40,039 nucleotides of DNA from Nemertoderma westbladi (lineage: Eukaryota > Xenacoelomorpha > Nemertodermatida > Nemertodermatidae). This document shows positions 1 to 11,700 of the stretch, piece by piece. A program made the translations under genes and the position numbers. The stretch's first letter is position 1. Each line of letters opens with the position of its first letter. Under the pieces are notes generated by a model. It worked only from the letters and a program-made list of their open reading frames with translations, had not been told where the DNA came from and ran no database searches. Location of the stretch: the NCBI GenBank assembly GCA_032718475.1, contig JAUCBJ010008530.1, positions 1-40,039 of the forward strand, given 5' to 3'.

Positions 1-61
1 TTTAATATCTAGAAGACATCTTAATTTGGCGGGTTAAACTGCCAAAGGTCTGAAAGCGCGA

Positions 62-636
62 ACAAACAATGAGCAACAACGAGAAACAATGAGCAACAAC
101 GAGCAACAACGAGCAACAATGAGCAACAACGAGCAACAATGAGCAACAACGAGAAATAATAAAGTACAACAACGAGCAACAATGAGCAACAACGAACAAC
201 AACGTGCAACAATGAGCAACAATGAGCAACAAAGAGCAACAATGAGCAACAACGAGCAATAATAAAGTACAACAACGACCAACAATGAGCAACAACGAAC
301 AACAACGTGCAACAATGAGCAACAATGAGCAACAACGAGCAGCAATGAACAACAACGAGCAATAATAAAGCACAACAATGAGCACCAACAAGGAACAATG
401 AGCAATAATAAAGTACAACAACGAGCAACAATGAGCAACAACGAACAACAATGAGCAACAACGAACACCAATTAGCAACAAAGAGCAATAACGGGCACCA
501 ATGAGCAACAGCGAGCAGTAATAAAGTACATCAACGAGCAACAATGAGCCACAACGAGCAGTAATAAAGTACAACAATGAGCAACAACGAGCAACAATGA
601 GCAGCAACAATGAGCAATAATAAAGTACAACAACAA
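62..636. repeat. Minisatellite array A, 10-bp unit
   Basis: The stretch is built from the 10-bp unit GAGCAACAAY, mostly alternating GAGCAACAAC and GAGCAACAAT. Longer variant units containing AATAATAAAGTACAA are interspersed. No stop codon arises on the minus strand, so three overlapping reading frames rich in Leu, Cys, Val and Ser run through it. They have no protein character beyond the repeat and I do not call them genes. The unit and its AATAATAAAGTACAA variant recur in reverse complement at 1185-2045, so arrays A and B are an inverted pair. Confidence 0.95.
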
Positions 637-643
637 GCAACGT

Positions 644-666
644 TACTGCGTAAGTATTACGCAGTA
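644..666. repeat. Perfect short palindrome at the edge of array A
   Basis: TACTGCGTAA and TTACGCAGTA are exact reverse complements separated by GTA. They form a 10-bp stem with a 3-nt loop immediately right of array A. Function is unknown; it may be the end of a small mobile element or a chance hairpin. Confidence 0.7.
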
Positions 667-1184
667 TAATGTATCCCAGTAATCCCGAATATACAGTGTA
701 GGAAATAAATTCCCAACCAAGAACTTAATAAAAAATGCTTCCATACCCGCAATGTCATCAAGATGGTGCACAATACTGCTATACCGGGACCGGTGGGCCT
801 ACAAATATTTATCAGTTTACCTGTCAGTTACCTGTTTACCTTCAGACTATCAGTATTGTTCTGTTCGGATAGTGTCGTTGAAACTTACCGGTACTAACAA
901 TACCTAATGCTGGAGATAATTAATGAATTGCCGTAAAGTCACGTAGTTCTATTATCGGTACAATGAATGCGGTTTCAGGGCCCTCCCGCCCTCAACCAAG
1001 GCCTATCAGCCTATTAAATTTTTATTTATATGTTGAAGCTTTTATATTTGATTTATATTTTACTTGTGTATTATTGACCGGACACTTATTACCTCAGCTT
1101 TTTGTGACCGGACCCTTAATCTTGTAACATGTCTTAACTTTCGTTTTATTGTTTTGGTTACCATGAAAATTTATTTATATTTTG
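667..1184. other. Spacer between inverted arrays, no gene seen
   Basis: This is AT-rich non-coding sequence with no convincing reading frame. TGACCGGAC occurs twice (near 1074 and 1106) as a short direct repeat. The stretch would form the loop if arrays A and B paired. Confidence 0.6.
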
Positions 1185-2045
1185 GTTGCTCATTGTTGCT
1201 CGTTGTTGCTCATTGTTACTCGTTGTTGTACTTTATTATTGCTCGTTGTTGCTCGATGTTGCTCATTGTTGCTTGTTGTTGCTCATAGTTGCTCGTTGTT
1301 GTATTTTATTATTGGTCTTTGTTGCTCGTTGTTGCTCATTGTTGCACGTTGTTGCTCATTGTTGCACGTTGTTGCTCATTGTTGCTCATTGTTGCACGTT
1401 GTTGCTCATTGTTGCTCGTTGTTGCTCATTGTTGCTCGTTGTTTCTCATTGTTGCTCGTTGTTGCTCATTGTTACTCGTTGTTGTACTTTATTATTGCTC
1501 GTTGTTGCTCGATGTTGCTCATTGTTGCTTGTTGTTGCTCATAGTTGCTCGTTGTTGTACTTTATTATTGGTCTTTGTTGCTCGTTGTTGCTCATTGTTA
1601 CTCTTTGTTGTACTTTATTATTGCTCGTTGTTGCTCGATGTTGCTCATTGTTGCTTGTTGTTGCTCATAGTTGCTCGTCGTTGTACTTTATTATTGGTCT
1701 TTGTTGCTCGTTGTTGCTCGTTGTTGCTCATTGTTGCAAGTTGTTGCTCATTGTTGCTCGTTGTTGCTCATTGTTGCACGTTGTTGCTCATTGTTTCACG
1801 TTGTTGCTCATTGTTGCTCATTGTTGCACGTTGTTGCTCATTGTTGCTCGTTGTTGCTCATTGTTGCTCGTTGTTTCTCATTGTTGCTCGTTGTTGATCA
1901 TTGTTACTCGTTGTACTTTATTATTGCTCGTTGTTGCTCATTGTTGATCGTTGTTGCTCATTGTTACTCATTATTGCTCATTGTTACTCGTTGTTGCTCG
2001 TTGTTGGTCATTTTTGCTCGTTGTTGGTCTTTGTGCTCCTTTGTG
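1185..2045. repeat. Minisatellite array B, inverted copy of array A
   Basis: The units are GCTCATTGTT and GCTCGTTGTT, the reverse complement of array A, with the same longer variant (TTGTACTTTATTATT). There is higher-order structure: the segment starting CTTTATTATTGCTCG recurs at about 1231, 1487 and 1613, spaced 256 and 126 bp, showing block duplication above the 10-bp unit. The plus-strand reading frames of up to 253 codons are repeat artefacts. Confidence 0.95.
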
Positions 2046-2330
2046 CATTTTAGCACCTAACCCTGGTAGCAGGGGTGCAGGGCATGGCAGATGATGGGTC
2101 CATGGCCCAGCAGATGAGCTGCATTAGCCAATAATGGTGGGTCATGTGCATCAGAATGGTAGTGGGTGATTGGCCCCATATCTGACTCTACTTCGACACC
2201 CACCCTTTGGAATGGCAACAAACCAGGGTGCGGTATTTGCCCCGAGAGCTGACTAAGTCGGCATAGCATTCTTATTATATATAATGCGGCTGAAATGCAG
2301 CATGCCTACAGGAAAACACACGTTTAGTAC
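2046..2330 (+). mobile_element. Probable LINE 3'-end fragment
   Basis: The segment ends near 2253-2310 with a CGGCATAGCATTCTTA block followed by an ATGCNGCTGAAATGCAGCATG-like block. The same order occurs at 32597-32640 and, reversed, at 13508-13575 and 23865-23920, where it lies downstream of recognisable LINE reverse-transcriptase C-terminal sequence. The left part (2060-2250) gives no convincing protein. I infer a decayed 3' end of the same LINE family. Confidence 0.45.
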
Positions 2331-2879
2331 AACATGCAGTTTAAAATGTCAGACCACTTAGCAACATCGTAATAACGTCGGCTCAAGGCAATAATGATAC
2401 AACCACCACAACAATTGGACACTTACAGTGTTACAGTATACAAAGAATATGAAATATACAGTATGTACATATGTGCACACACAGTACAATATATAAAGGT
2501 TACAATAATTTATATTAATAAATAATTGGTCTGAAAGAAAATCAATGTGGAGTGGTACAATACCAGCACCAACACAAGCACCCCTTCCTACTAAAAATGT
2601 GCATTTAATACCAGCCGTCGCATATGTGGTTTCGGTAAAGTAACAAAGCACAAACGACTTCTGTTAATAAATCATTGCTATACCTATTTTCATTAAGAAT
2701 GCAGGAACGGCATAATATAGGGCAATATATTATGACTCATACATTGCAGTTGGATTTTTATTATTCCGACTAGACAAGGTTTGTGATTGACGTAATGAAA
2801 ATGCAAATTATATAATGAGTCCATTCCAACCATGGCCTACTTGAATACGCCCCTGTGATTTAGCGGGCCATGGTCCCAC
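2331..2879. other. AT-rich unassigned stretch
   Basis: No reading frame with protein character, no RNA gene and no clear repeat was found. A minus-strand frame at 2358-2651 has low-complexity Tyr/Cys/Val composition and no splice or start context that would support it. Confidence 0.5.
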
Positions 2880-2883
2880 TAAA

Positions 2884-3036
2884 CTCACAAAAGAACCAAA
2901 TATACCCAAAGGAACCCAATGGAACCCAAAATAACCAAAGGAACCCAATGGAACCCAAAATAACCAAAATGTAACCAATGGAACCCAAATGAACCACATA
3001 TACCCAAAAGGAACCCAATGGAACCCAAAATAACAT
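2884..3036. repeat. Short tandem repeat of about 29 bp
   Basis: Blocks of GGAACCCAAT followed by GGAACCCAAAATAACC repeat about four to five times with small variations. On the minus strand this reads as a Trp/Phe/Gly-rich frame, which is an artefact of the repeat. Confidence 0.8.
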
Positions 3037-3770
3037 AATTTCTTATGACCCCTCTTTCGTGCAGATTTTCTCCCCTTGTCCTTGAATTTAATCTACTTAA
3101 CCTGCAACCTGACTGACCCTAACCTAACTAAATACTAAAAATAAAATTAAACCTAACTAAACTGAAACCCACAGTACAGTAGTGCAATAACATATATGAC
3201 ATTGATGATTTCCAGACTGACAGTTCTACTGTATAAATATATTAGTGATGCTCACTCAACGACTTCGTGGCTTTGTGAATAATCTCGTGTAGGTTTGTCC
3301 CGTGGGGTCACGTTTGCGTCTCCACAAGCAGACATTCAAGTGTAATACTGTACCTAATAGGATCGAAACGTGTAGGTTTGTCCATTGGTGTCACGTTTGG
3401 TTTGCCACACGCTGATACGTTTGTATGTCATTTACCTCAGCCCTCACCAACCCATATGTGCAATAGGATCGAAACGTAACTGTTTAGCCAACCAGGAGCT
3501 CCGACCAATCAGGGACGAGCTACACGGCCAATCACCATTAAGAACGTTCCGATCCTGATTGGCATAATGTCTGGCTATAATAGGCGATGTTTCATCACTT
3601 TCCTCACCTCCCTCCCCGTTCACCCTCTGCTCGCGGAAACCCCTGACTTTTACAGCAGTAAAAGTTTTTATATTTTTAGCGACATTTTTATTTGTAAATA
3701 GTATTTCTGTAATTTCTGAACCTTGTGCACTTAATAATCTACTTCCTATTGCTGTATTGATAATTATGAT
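3037..3770. other. Intergenic stretch with short direct repeats, possible transposon flank
   Basis: Two diverged copies of a motif beginning CGTGTAGGTTTGTCC and containing GTCACGTTT lie at about 3286 and 3369 (83 bp apart). GGATCGAAACGT occurs near 3360 and 3466. No coding sequence is seen. The stretch adjoins the left inverted repeat of the Penelope-like element and could be older sequence of the same class, but this is inference. Confidence 0.45.
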
Positions 3771-3886
3771 AACTTGTTCGTTTCGTTGATTATTATATTA
3801 TATTAAAATATTGAGCAAAAATACAAAATATATTTCAATGGCTAAGGGCCAACATTGTCAATAATCCTAAAACAGTAATACTACAT

Positions 3887-4009
3887 TGTGGGGTACCCAT
3901 TGGATTTTAGAGTTTCTGCTAATTCCGATTGTGTGCGCCCCCTAGCTTCTAGGTTGGGCGCACACAATCGGAATTAGCAGAAACTCTAAAATCCAATGGG
4001 TACCCCACA
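3887..4009. repeat. Near-perfect 54-bp hairpin inside the Penelope-like element
   Basis: Arms 3887-3940 and 3956-4009 are exact reverse complements. Within the 15-nt loop, CCTAG and CTAGG (3941-3945, 3949-3953) pair again around CTT. The right arm is the coding start of the fragment, so the left arm is an inverted copy of coding sequence. Confidence 0.9.
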
Positions 4010-4597
4010 CGTATCATTTATAATTCGCAACGTAAGGTCAATAAAATATTTGATAAATCTAGACCCAGGGAGGAGATAACCACCAAGCGACCACGCTCTG
4101 ACATAAATATAGGACTACCATACATTAAAGGGTTGACAGAACCATTAGAACGCCTTTGTACAAAATACGACATTGGGACATATACAGTAACAGGAAGGAA
4201 ACTTAGGTCCTACTTGCTACGGGGACATAAACCCAGATGCCCCCCTAGAAATGTCGTATATCAGATACCGTGCTGTTGTGGAGACACATACATTGGCCAG
4301 ACCAAGTACAGTCTGGACATCCGCCTCGAGCAGCACGAGAGTGACATACGGCACCGTAGGCCTAAAGCCTCTGAACTGTCAGCGCACCACATAGAAACAG
4401 GACACATACCAGCATGGGATCGGGCGTCAGTTATAGGTAGGGTCACGGACTTATACGGTAGGCTGATTTTGGAAAGTTTATACATTAAATCACTAGGCCC
4501 ACGGGCAATCGATAAAAGGCTATCAGTAGAGGTTGACCATTTAAGCGTAGCGGTACTTGAAGGCGGAGGATTCCTAAACAAAATTAAAAAAATATAG
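3953..4597 (+). pseudogene. GIY-YIG endonuclease domain of a Penelope-like element (fragment)
   Basis: The frame is open from just after a TAG at 3950-3952 to the TAG at 4595-4597 (214 sense codons). It starts inside the protein, so there is no genuine start codon; the first internal ATG-like position is not meaningful. Near the start is an N-G-Y-P motif typical of the linker after the reverse transcriptase in this class. From about 4253 comes the endonuclease: VVYQI stands in for the GIY strand, then GDTYIGQT for YIG, then an Arg in LDIRLEQH and a catalytic-type Glu in LILESLYI. Cysteines before and between these strands (CPPR, PCCCG) fit the extra metal-binding cysteines of Penelope endonucleases. 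No frameshift interrupts this part, suggesting a fairly young insertion, but without reverse transcriptase it is a fragment. Confidence 0.8.
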
Positions 4598-4916
4598 AAA
4601 TAAACATGGGCGGGCCGGGGGGGGGGGGGGGGGAGTCATACAATATTGCATACATGTAGGTTGTGCTTTATATAGTTTATTTACCGTACACTATGTGTTA
4701 CTGCATTACGTATGTTGGTACCGGTACTGTTGTAGGCCTATTATTATATTATCATACAATCACATCTCAATTTTATAGGTATTAACAGAGTTATATCATA
4801 TAGTAGTATTACTGTTTTAGGATTATTGACAATGTTGGCCCTTAGCCATTGAAATATATTTTGTATTTTTGCTCAATATTTTAATATAATATAATAATCA
4901 ACGAAACGAACAAGTT

Positions 4917-5029
4917 ACACATTTTCATCATCGTCCAGAATATTTCGATTATGATAATTATGATATAATATACTACTTCCAGCAGTTCACATAAGATTCT
5001 CAATTATTTCGACTTATTTTTCAGCAGGT
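4917..5029. other. Short AT-rich gap
   Basis: Sequence between the Penelope-like element and the LINE fragment. It contains ATGATAATTATGATA, similar to the flank left of 3771, but nothing else is recognisable. Confidence 0.4.
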
Positions 5030-5345
5030 CCGAAATTGGACTGGGAGCTGGGATCACACTTCAGCAAAGTCACTTGACGAGTATGCCTCTAAGGTGAGAC
5101 ATTGTCTTGATGAGTTTTATACTACAAATAATATACTCGATTGCTTTGAATCAAATTGTAAATGACACCATACTGATATAGATTACTTGTATGGTAACTT
5201 AGTGCGCATTCTCAGTACTTGCGCCAATGAAAGAATTAAGCATTCTAAGTCTAAGGGTGAGCCTGCTGCAAAACATAAACCGGGTTGGAACGACTATATG
5301 CGTGATAAACACAGCGAGTCACAGATGAAATATAGGTACCAAACT
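5030..5345 (+). pseudogene. LINE ORF2 fragment, linker between endonuclease and reverse transcriptase
   Basis: In one frame the plus strand reads a conserved-looking block containing LDEYASK, CFESNCK, one stop codon, then HTDIDYLYGNLVRIL and KPGWNDYMRDKH followed by a Tyr/Trp-rich end. The PGWN-Y-H pattern, with Cys and His pairs upstream, is typical of the linker that precedes the reverse transcriptase in many animal LINEs. The in-frame stop (codon TGA near 5163) and loss of both flanking domains mark it as dead. Confidence 0.6.
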
Positions 5346-5383
5346 TGGCTTTGGCATTGTAATATAAGTGACTTTTTATATTA

Positions 5384-5389
5384 TTTATT
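5384..5389 (-). terminator. Candidate polyadenylation signal for the Kazal gene
   Basis: On the minus strand this reads AATAAA, about 170 bases downstream of the Kazal stop codon. Such hexamers are frequent in AT-rich DNA, so this is only positional support. Confidence 0.3.
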
Positions 5390-5558
5390 TATTTTTTACA
5401 GGAAATAAATTAAGTATTTTCGAAAACAAGTTCTGCATAAAGACCGCAAAAAGTTTGTTACACAGTTTAGTAGTGTAGTAATATAATATAAACAAGGTTT
5501 TGTAATCCCACCACCGAAATATTTTAATTTCATTAGTTCGCCGAATCAGCTATTTCTT

Positions 5559-5732
5559 TCAATTATTATCGCTGTTCCCTCTACAAGGGCCAGGGTGAGC
5601 AATGTTAACAACGTCTCTAGTTGTTCGTTTGCAAAGAACGCAAACCGTTCCGTATGTTTGACCATTTGTTCCACAAACTGGGTTCCATTCACGTGTACAT
5701 CCTGGTAAATTGTCGTATTCAGCGCAATTTGG
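5559..5732 (-). CDS. Kazal gene, coding exon 4 (domain 2, stop)
   Basis: It starts after GAATTTTAG and encodes residues 79-135, the complete second Kazal domain with the [17 protein letters not shown] core and a G-P-C ending. A short hydrophilic tail and a TGA follow at 5561-5559. Another reading frame across this region is a shadow. Confidence 0.88.
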   Translation of the reverse strand, partial: PNCAEYDNLPGCTREWNPVCGTNGQTYGTVCVLCKRTTRDVVNIAHPGPCRGNSDNN

Positions 5733-8700
5733 CTAAAATTCAAATATTTATAATATGATGAGGTTTTGAAAAATAAATATTTAGCGATAGTAAAAGTTGT
5801 CATGTATTTTAAATTGAGACAAAATGAATGAGCAGGATCCGAAGATCGAGAAAGGAAATGTTTTTACTTCTGCCAGTAATTATCTTGTTCAACATTCTAA
5901 TATAATAGGCTGTTACATTATCAGAAAACAACAATAATCCTACTGTATGAAACACTACATAACTACACAAAGAACGTAACCCTGACCTGACCTTCACACA
6001 TCCGATTGACTTCACCCGGCTATGTGGAAAGGGCGAGCCCAGTTACAGATGTTGTTGACAAAATCAACAACCCTGCCAGAAGCAATAAAACAATGCTGTT
6101 AGTGCTTAGTGGCGCATAGGAAAGGAAATATACCCAAGCTATCGCTTAGAAGTCTTAGCGTATCAAAATTGTTACCAGGTTAGTATCACATACGTTAACG
6201 TTTGTTTTAAAAAACTGATATAATAGTTTGTGGTAGTTTTAATTAATGTCGGGATCACATCATGTACCGGTACACGTACGGAAAAAGTAAAAAAATCCAC
6301 ATAGTGCAACGTGAATTCAATAACGTCATTATGTAGGCCTATAGCCGTATAATACAGTACTGTACTTACCTCATATCCACCACAAGGCCCGTCATATTCC
6401 TGTGAAAAAAAGGAGAAAATAAAACTGTAATGTAATAATTACGAATAATATTAATGATGATATGTGAAAAATGTACTGTAGGCTTAAATAATAATGTTTT
6501 GTGTAATTCAGTATGACGAGGTTAAGGAAACAAGAGTAAACAACACAAATAAACCTTGGCAAGTCTCTCTGCATCTGGGTCACCATAGTTCTCATCTACG
6601 CAAATGGCGGCGTCCATAGCACATTGGTTCCCGTACGTTATACCATCTGTTCCGCACTTCGGATCATATTCCATGGTGCAAGCTCCAACGCACACATTCA
6701 GTGGACTGGTTGCATGGCAGATCGCCATTCCGGCTGAAAAAGATTTATATTATATTGTAATATAAAAGTTAGGCACTTGGCCTACTTGCTACTATATAAG
6801 ATATCTGTATTTCCGATACGAGCAGAAGGAGTGAGCAGAGTGGAGATCGCTACTAAAATTCCGAGAATATAGGGGAAGACTTACAGTAGTAGACCTAGTG
6901 TAGTAGAGTTGTTTACATGGGGGGATTGTAATGATGAGTTCAGTACCTTAAGTTAGCGATTAGCGATCGGTCCATACTGCCATCATATCGCATAGGAAAC
7001 ACAGATACTGCATATTTTATTGTAGCAAGTTGTATCGGTTTCGTAGACAGGCAGTCTCTCTCTAATGTTAAGGGTCTTCTTCTTCTGGTGGCTATTATTA
7101 CCGTACTGCCGGGGTGTGACAGTAGGAAGACCTCCATGGTTACACGATAACGAAAAGTAATATATTTTAGAGGGTGCGGAATACAGTCATTTAATTAAAA
7201 AATGTAATTGACTTCCTACAGTTTTATGAATTTAGCCGGTCCTTTTCCCAGTGTGCTATTTTTTGGTGCTGATTTGAATTACTGCTGTGTTTGCCAATGT
7301 TCGTGGTGTATTGTACTAGTGTGTTCTACTGTAGTGTGTTCTACTGTGTCCTTGTGTGTTCCCTTGTGTTCTGTAAATAGATCTATCCAAATTATGTTAT
7401 ATATTATTTATTTGATTTGTATAATTAACTATTATAATATTTGTGCTTATCCTAATTTACCCCGTTCGGGGTGTATATTATATGAATGCGCTCTTTACCA
7501 GGGAAACGGAGAACTACAGTAGTTAAAATATTATGTAAAAATATGCTTTAGTCAAAAAGTTAATTTCGATAACTCATTATAAATATTAAAGATTGGCAGC
7601 AACTTGAAATTGTTAGATTGTCACTTTTTCTATAAATTTTGCTTAGAAAATTGTAGCTCTTAATATTTTCATCAATATTTTAGGGAGATGCGACTTCGCG
7701 CATAGATTGAGCTATACAGTAGGCCCTATAACATCGTCGGAGATGCGACTTCGCGCATAGATTGATCTATACAGTAGGCCCTATAATATAGATTGAGCTA
7801 TACAGTAGGCCCTATAACATAGATTGAGCTATACAGTAGGCCCTATAACATAGATAGAGCTATACAGTAGGCCCTATAACATCGTCGGAGATGCGACTTC
7901 GCGCATAGATTGAGCTATACAGTAGGCCCTATAACATAGATAGAGCTATACAGTAGGCCCTATAACATAGATAGAGCTATACAGTAGGCCCTATAACATA
8001 GATTGAGCTATACAGTAGGCCCTATAATATAGATTGAGCTATATACAGTAGGCCCTATAACATAGATAGAGCTATACAGTAGGCCCTATAACATAGATAG
8101 AGCTATACAGTAGGCCCTATAACATAGATAGAGCTATACAGTAGGCCCTATAACATAGATTGAGCTATACAGTAGGCCCTATAATATAGATTGAGCTATA
8201 CAGTAGGCCCTATAACATCGTCAGAGATGCGACTTCGCGCATAGATTGAACTATACAGTAGGCCCTATAACATAGATAGAGCTATACAGTAGGCCCTATA
8301 ACATAGTTTGAGCTATACAGTAGGCCCTATAACATAGATTGAGCTATACAGTAGGCCCTATAACATAGTTTGAGCTATACAGTAGGCCCTATAACATAGA
8401 TTGAGCTATACAGTAGGCCCTATAATATAGATTGAGCTATACAGTAGGCCCTATAACATAGTTTGAGCTATACAGTAGGCCCTATAACATAGATTGAGCT
8501 ATACAGTAGGCCCTATAACATAGATTGAGCTAAACAGTAGGGCCTATAACATAGATTGAGCTATACAGTAGGCCCTATAACATAGATTGAGCTATACACA
8601 GTAGGCCCTATAACATAGTTTGAGCTATACAGTAGGCCCTATAACATAGATTGAGCTATACAGTAGGCCCTATAATATAGATTGAGCTATACAGTAGGCC

Positions 8701-11700
8701 TTATAACATAGTTTGAGCTATACAGTAGGCCCTATAACATAGATTGAGCTATACAGTAGGCCCTATAACATAGATTGAGCTAAACAGTAGGGCCTATAAC
8801 ATAGATTGAGCTATACAGTAGGCCCTATAACATAGATTGAGCTATACACAGTAGGCCCTATAACATAGTTTGAGCTATACAGTAGGCCCTATAACATAGA
8901 TTGAGCTATACAGTAGGCCCTATAACATAGATTGAGCTATACACAGTAGGCCCTATAACATAGTTTGAGCTATACAGTAGGCCCTATAACATAGTTTGAG
9001 CTATACAGTAGGCCCTATAACATAGTTTGAGCTATACAGTAGGCCCTATAACATAAATTGACCTATACAGTAGGCCCTATAACATCTTCGGAGATGCGAC
9101 TTTGCGCATAGATTGAGCTATACAGTAGGCCCTATAACATAGATTGAGCTATACAGTAGGCCCTATAACATAGATTGAGCTATACAGTAGGCCCTATAAC
9201 ATAGATTGAGCTATACAGTAGGCCCTATAACATCGTCGGAGATGCGACTTTGCGCATAGATTGATCTATACAGTAGGCCCTATAACATAGTTTGAGCTAT
9301 ACAGTAGGTCCTATAACATAGATTGAGCTATACAGTAGGCCCTATAACATAGATTGAGCTATACAGTAGGCCCTATAACATCGTCGGAGATGCGACTTTG
9401 CGCATAGATTGATCTATACAGTAGGCCCTATAACATAGTTTGAGCTATACAGTAGGCCCTATAACATAGATTGAGCTATACACAGTAGGCCCTATAACAT
9501 AGTTTGAGCTATACAGTAGGCCCTATAACATAGTTTGAGCTATACAGTAGGCCATATAACATAGTTTGAGCTATACAGTATGCCCTATAACATAAATTGA
9601 CCTATACAGTAGGCCCTATAACATCGTCGGAGATGCGACTTTGCGCATAGATTGAGCTATACAGTAGGCCCTATAACATAGATTGAGCTATACAGTAGGC
9701 CCTATAACATAGATTGAGCAATACAGTAGGCCCTATAACATAGATTGAGTTATACAGTAGGCCCTATAACATCGTCGGAGATGCGACTTCGCGCATAGAT
9801 TGAGCTATACAGTAGGCCCTATAACATAGATTGAGCTATACAGTAGGCCCTATAACATAGTTTGAGCTATACAGTAGGCCCTATAACATAAATTGAGCTA
9901 TACAGTAGGCCCTATAACATCGTCGGAGATGCGACTTCGCGCATAGATTGAGCTATACAGTAGGCCCTATAACATAGATTGAGCTATACAGTAGGCCCTA
10001 TAACATAGATTGAGCTATACAGTAGGCCCTATAACATAGTTTGAGCTATACAGTAGGCCCTATAACATAGTTTGAGCTATACAGTAGGCCCTATAACATA
10101 TTTTGAGTTATACAGTAGGCCCTATAACATAGTTTGAGCTATACAGTAGGCCCAATAACATAGATTGAGCTATACAGTAGGCCCTATAACATAGATTGAG
10201 CTATACAGTAGGCCCTATAACATAGTTTGAGCTATACAGTAGGCCCTATAACATAGTTTGAGCTATACAGTAGGCCCTATAATATAGATTGAGCTATATA
10301 CAGTAGGCCCTATAACATAGTTTGAGCTATACAGTAGGCCCTATAACATAGTTTGAGCTATACAGTAGGCCCTATAACATAGTTTGAGCTATACAGTAGG
10401 CCCTATAACATAGTTTGAGCTATACAGTAGGCCCTATAACATATTTTGAGCTATACAGTAGGCCCTATAACATAGTTTGAGCTATACAGTAGGCCCAATA
10501 ACATAGATTGAGCTATACAGTAGGCCCTATAACATAGTTTGAGCTATACAGTAGGCCCTATAACATAGTTTGAGCTATACAGTAGGCCCTATAACATATT
10601 TTGAGCTATACAGTAGGCCCTATAACATAGTTTGAGCTATACAGTAGGCCCAATAACATAGATTGAGCTATACAGTAGGCCCTATAACATAGATTGAGCT
10701 ATACAGTAGGCCCTATAACATAGTTTGAGCTATACAGTAGGCCCTATAACATAGTTTGAGCTATACAGTAGGCCCTATAATATAGATTGAGCTATACAGT
10801 AGGCCCTATAACATAGTTTGAGCTATACAGTAGGCCCTATAACATAGTTTGAGCTATACAGTAGGCCCTATAACATATTTTGAGCTATACAGTAGGCCCT
10901 ATAACATAGTTTGAGCTATACAGTAGGCCCAATAACATAGATTGAGCTATACAGTAGGCCCTATAACATAGATTGAGCTATACAGTAGGCCCTATAACAT
11001 AGTTTGAGCTATACAGTAGGCCCTATAACATAGTTTGAGCTATACAGTAGGCCCTATAACATATTTTGAGCTATACAGTAGGCCCTATAACATAGTTTGA
11101 GCTATACAGTAGGCCCAATAACATAGATTGAGCTATACAGTAGGCCCTATAACATAGATTGAGCTATACAGTAGGCCCTATAACATAGTTTGAGCTATAC
11201 AGTAGGCCATATAACATAGAGTGAGCTATACAGTAGGCCCTATAACATAGTTTGAGCTATACAGTAGGCCCTATAACATAGATTGAGATATACAGTAGGC
11301 CCTATAACATAGATTGAGCTATACAGTAGGCCCTATAACATCGTCGGAGATGCGACTTCGCGCATATATTGAGTTATACAGTAGGCCATATAACATAGAT
11401 TGAGCTATACAGTAGGCCATATAACATATATTGAGCTATACAATAGGCCCTATAACATAAATTGAGCTATACAGTAGGCCCTATAACATAGATTGAGCAA
11501 TACAGTAGGCCCTATAACATAGATTGAGCTATACAGTAGGCCCGATAACATCGTCGGAGATGCGACTTTGCGCATAGATTGAGCTATACAGTAGGCCCTA
11601 TAACATAGATTGAGCAATACAGTAGGCCCGATAACATAGATTTAGCTATACAGTAGGCCCTATAACATCGTCGGAGATGCGACTTTGCGCATAGATTGAG

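Larger units (their letters stand above)
3771..4916 (+). mobile_element. Penelope-like retroelement, 5'-truncated, with inverted ends
   Basis: A GIY-YIG endonuclease reading frame (3953-4597) is bracketed by 114-bp inverted repeats, 3771-3884 and 4803-4916, which match without a difference I can see. Inside the left repeat lies a 54-bp inverted copy of the start of the coding segment (3887-3940 against 3956-4009). Penelope-like elements encode a reverse transcriptase followed by a C-terminal GIY-YIG endonuclease and often insert truncated with partly inverted copies. Here the reverse transcriptase is absent, so the copy is not autonomous. A run of 17 G lies at 4617-4633 in the 3' part. I could not identify a target-site duplication. 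Confidence 0.75.

Noticed and set aside
2-2060. Leu/Cys/Val/Ser-rich frames on both strands
   Set aside because: They are the 10-bp arrays A and B; the hydrophobic look comes from the CTT/GTT-rich repeat.
3286-3480. Hammerhead ribozyme, as found in some Penelope-like elements
   Set aside because: GATCGAAACGT recalls the GAAAC part of the core, but no CTGATGA precedes it at the right distance and helix I is not evident.
6940-7137. Alternative signal-peptide exon for the Kazal gene
   Set aside because: Its only donor-like end would leave phase 2, whereas exon 2 needs phase 1, and the peptide is Arg-rich and not hydrophobic.
7208-7522. 104-codon plus-strand frame
   Set aside because: Cys/Ile/Tyr-rich low-complexity composition, no domains, within an intron of the opposite-strand gene.
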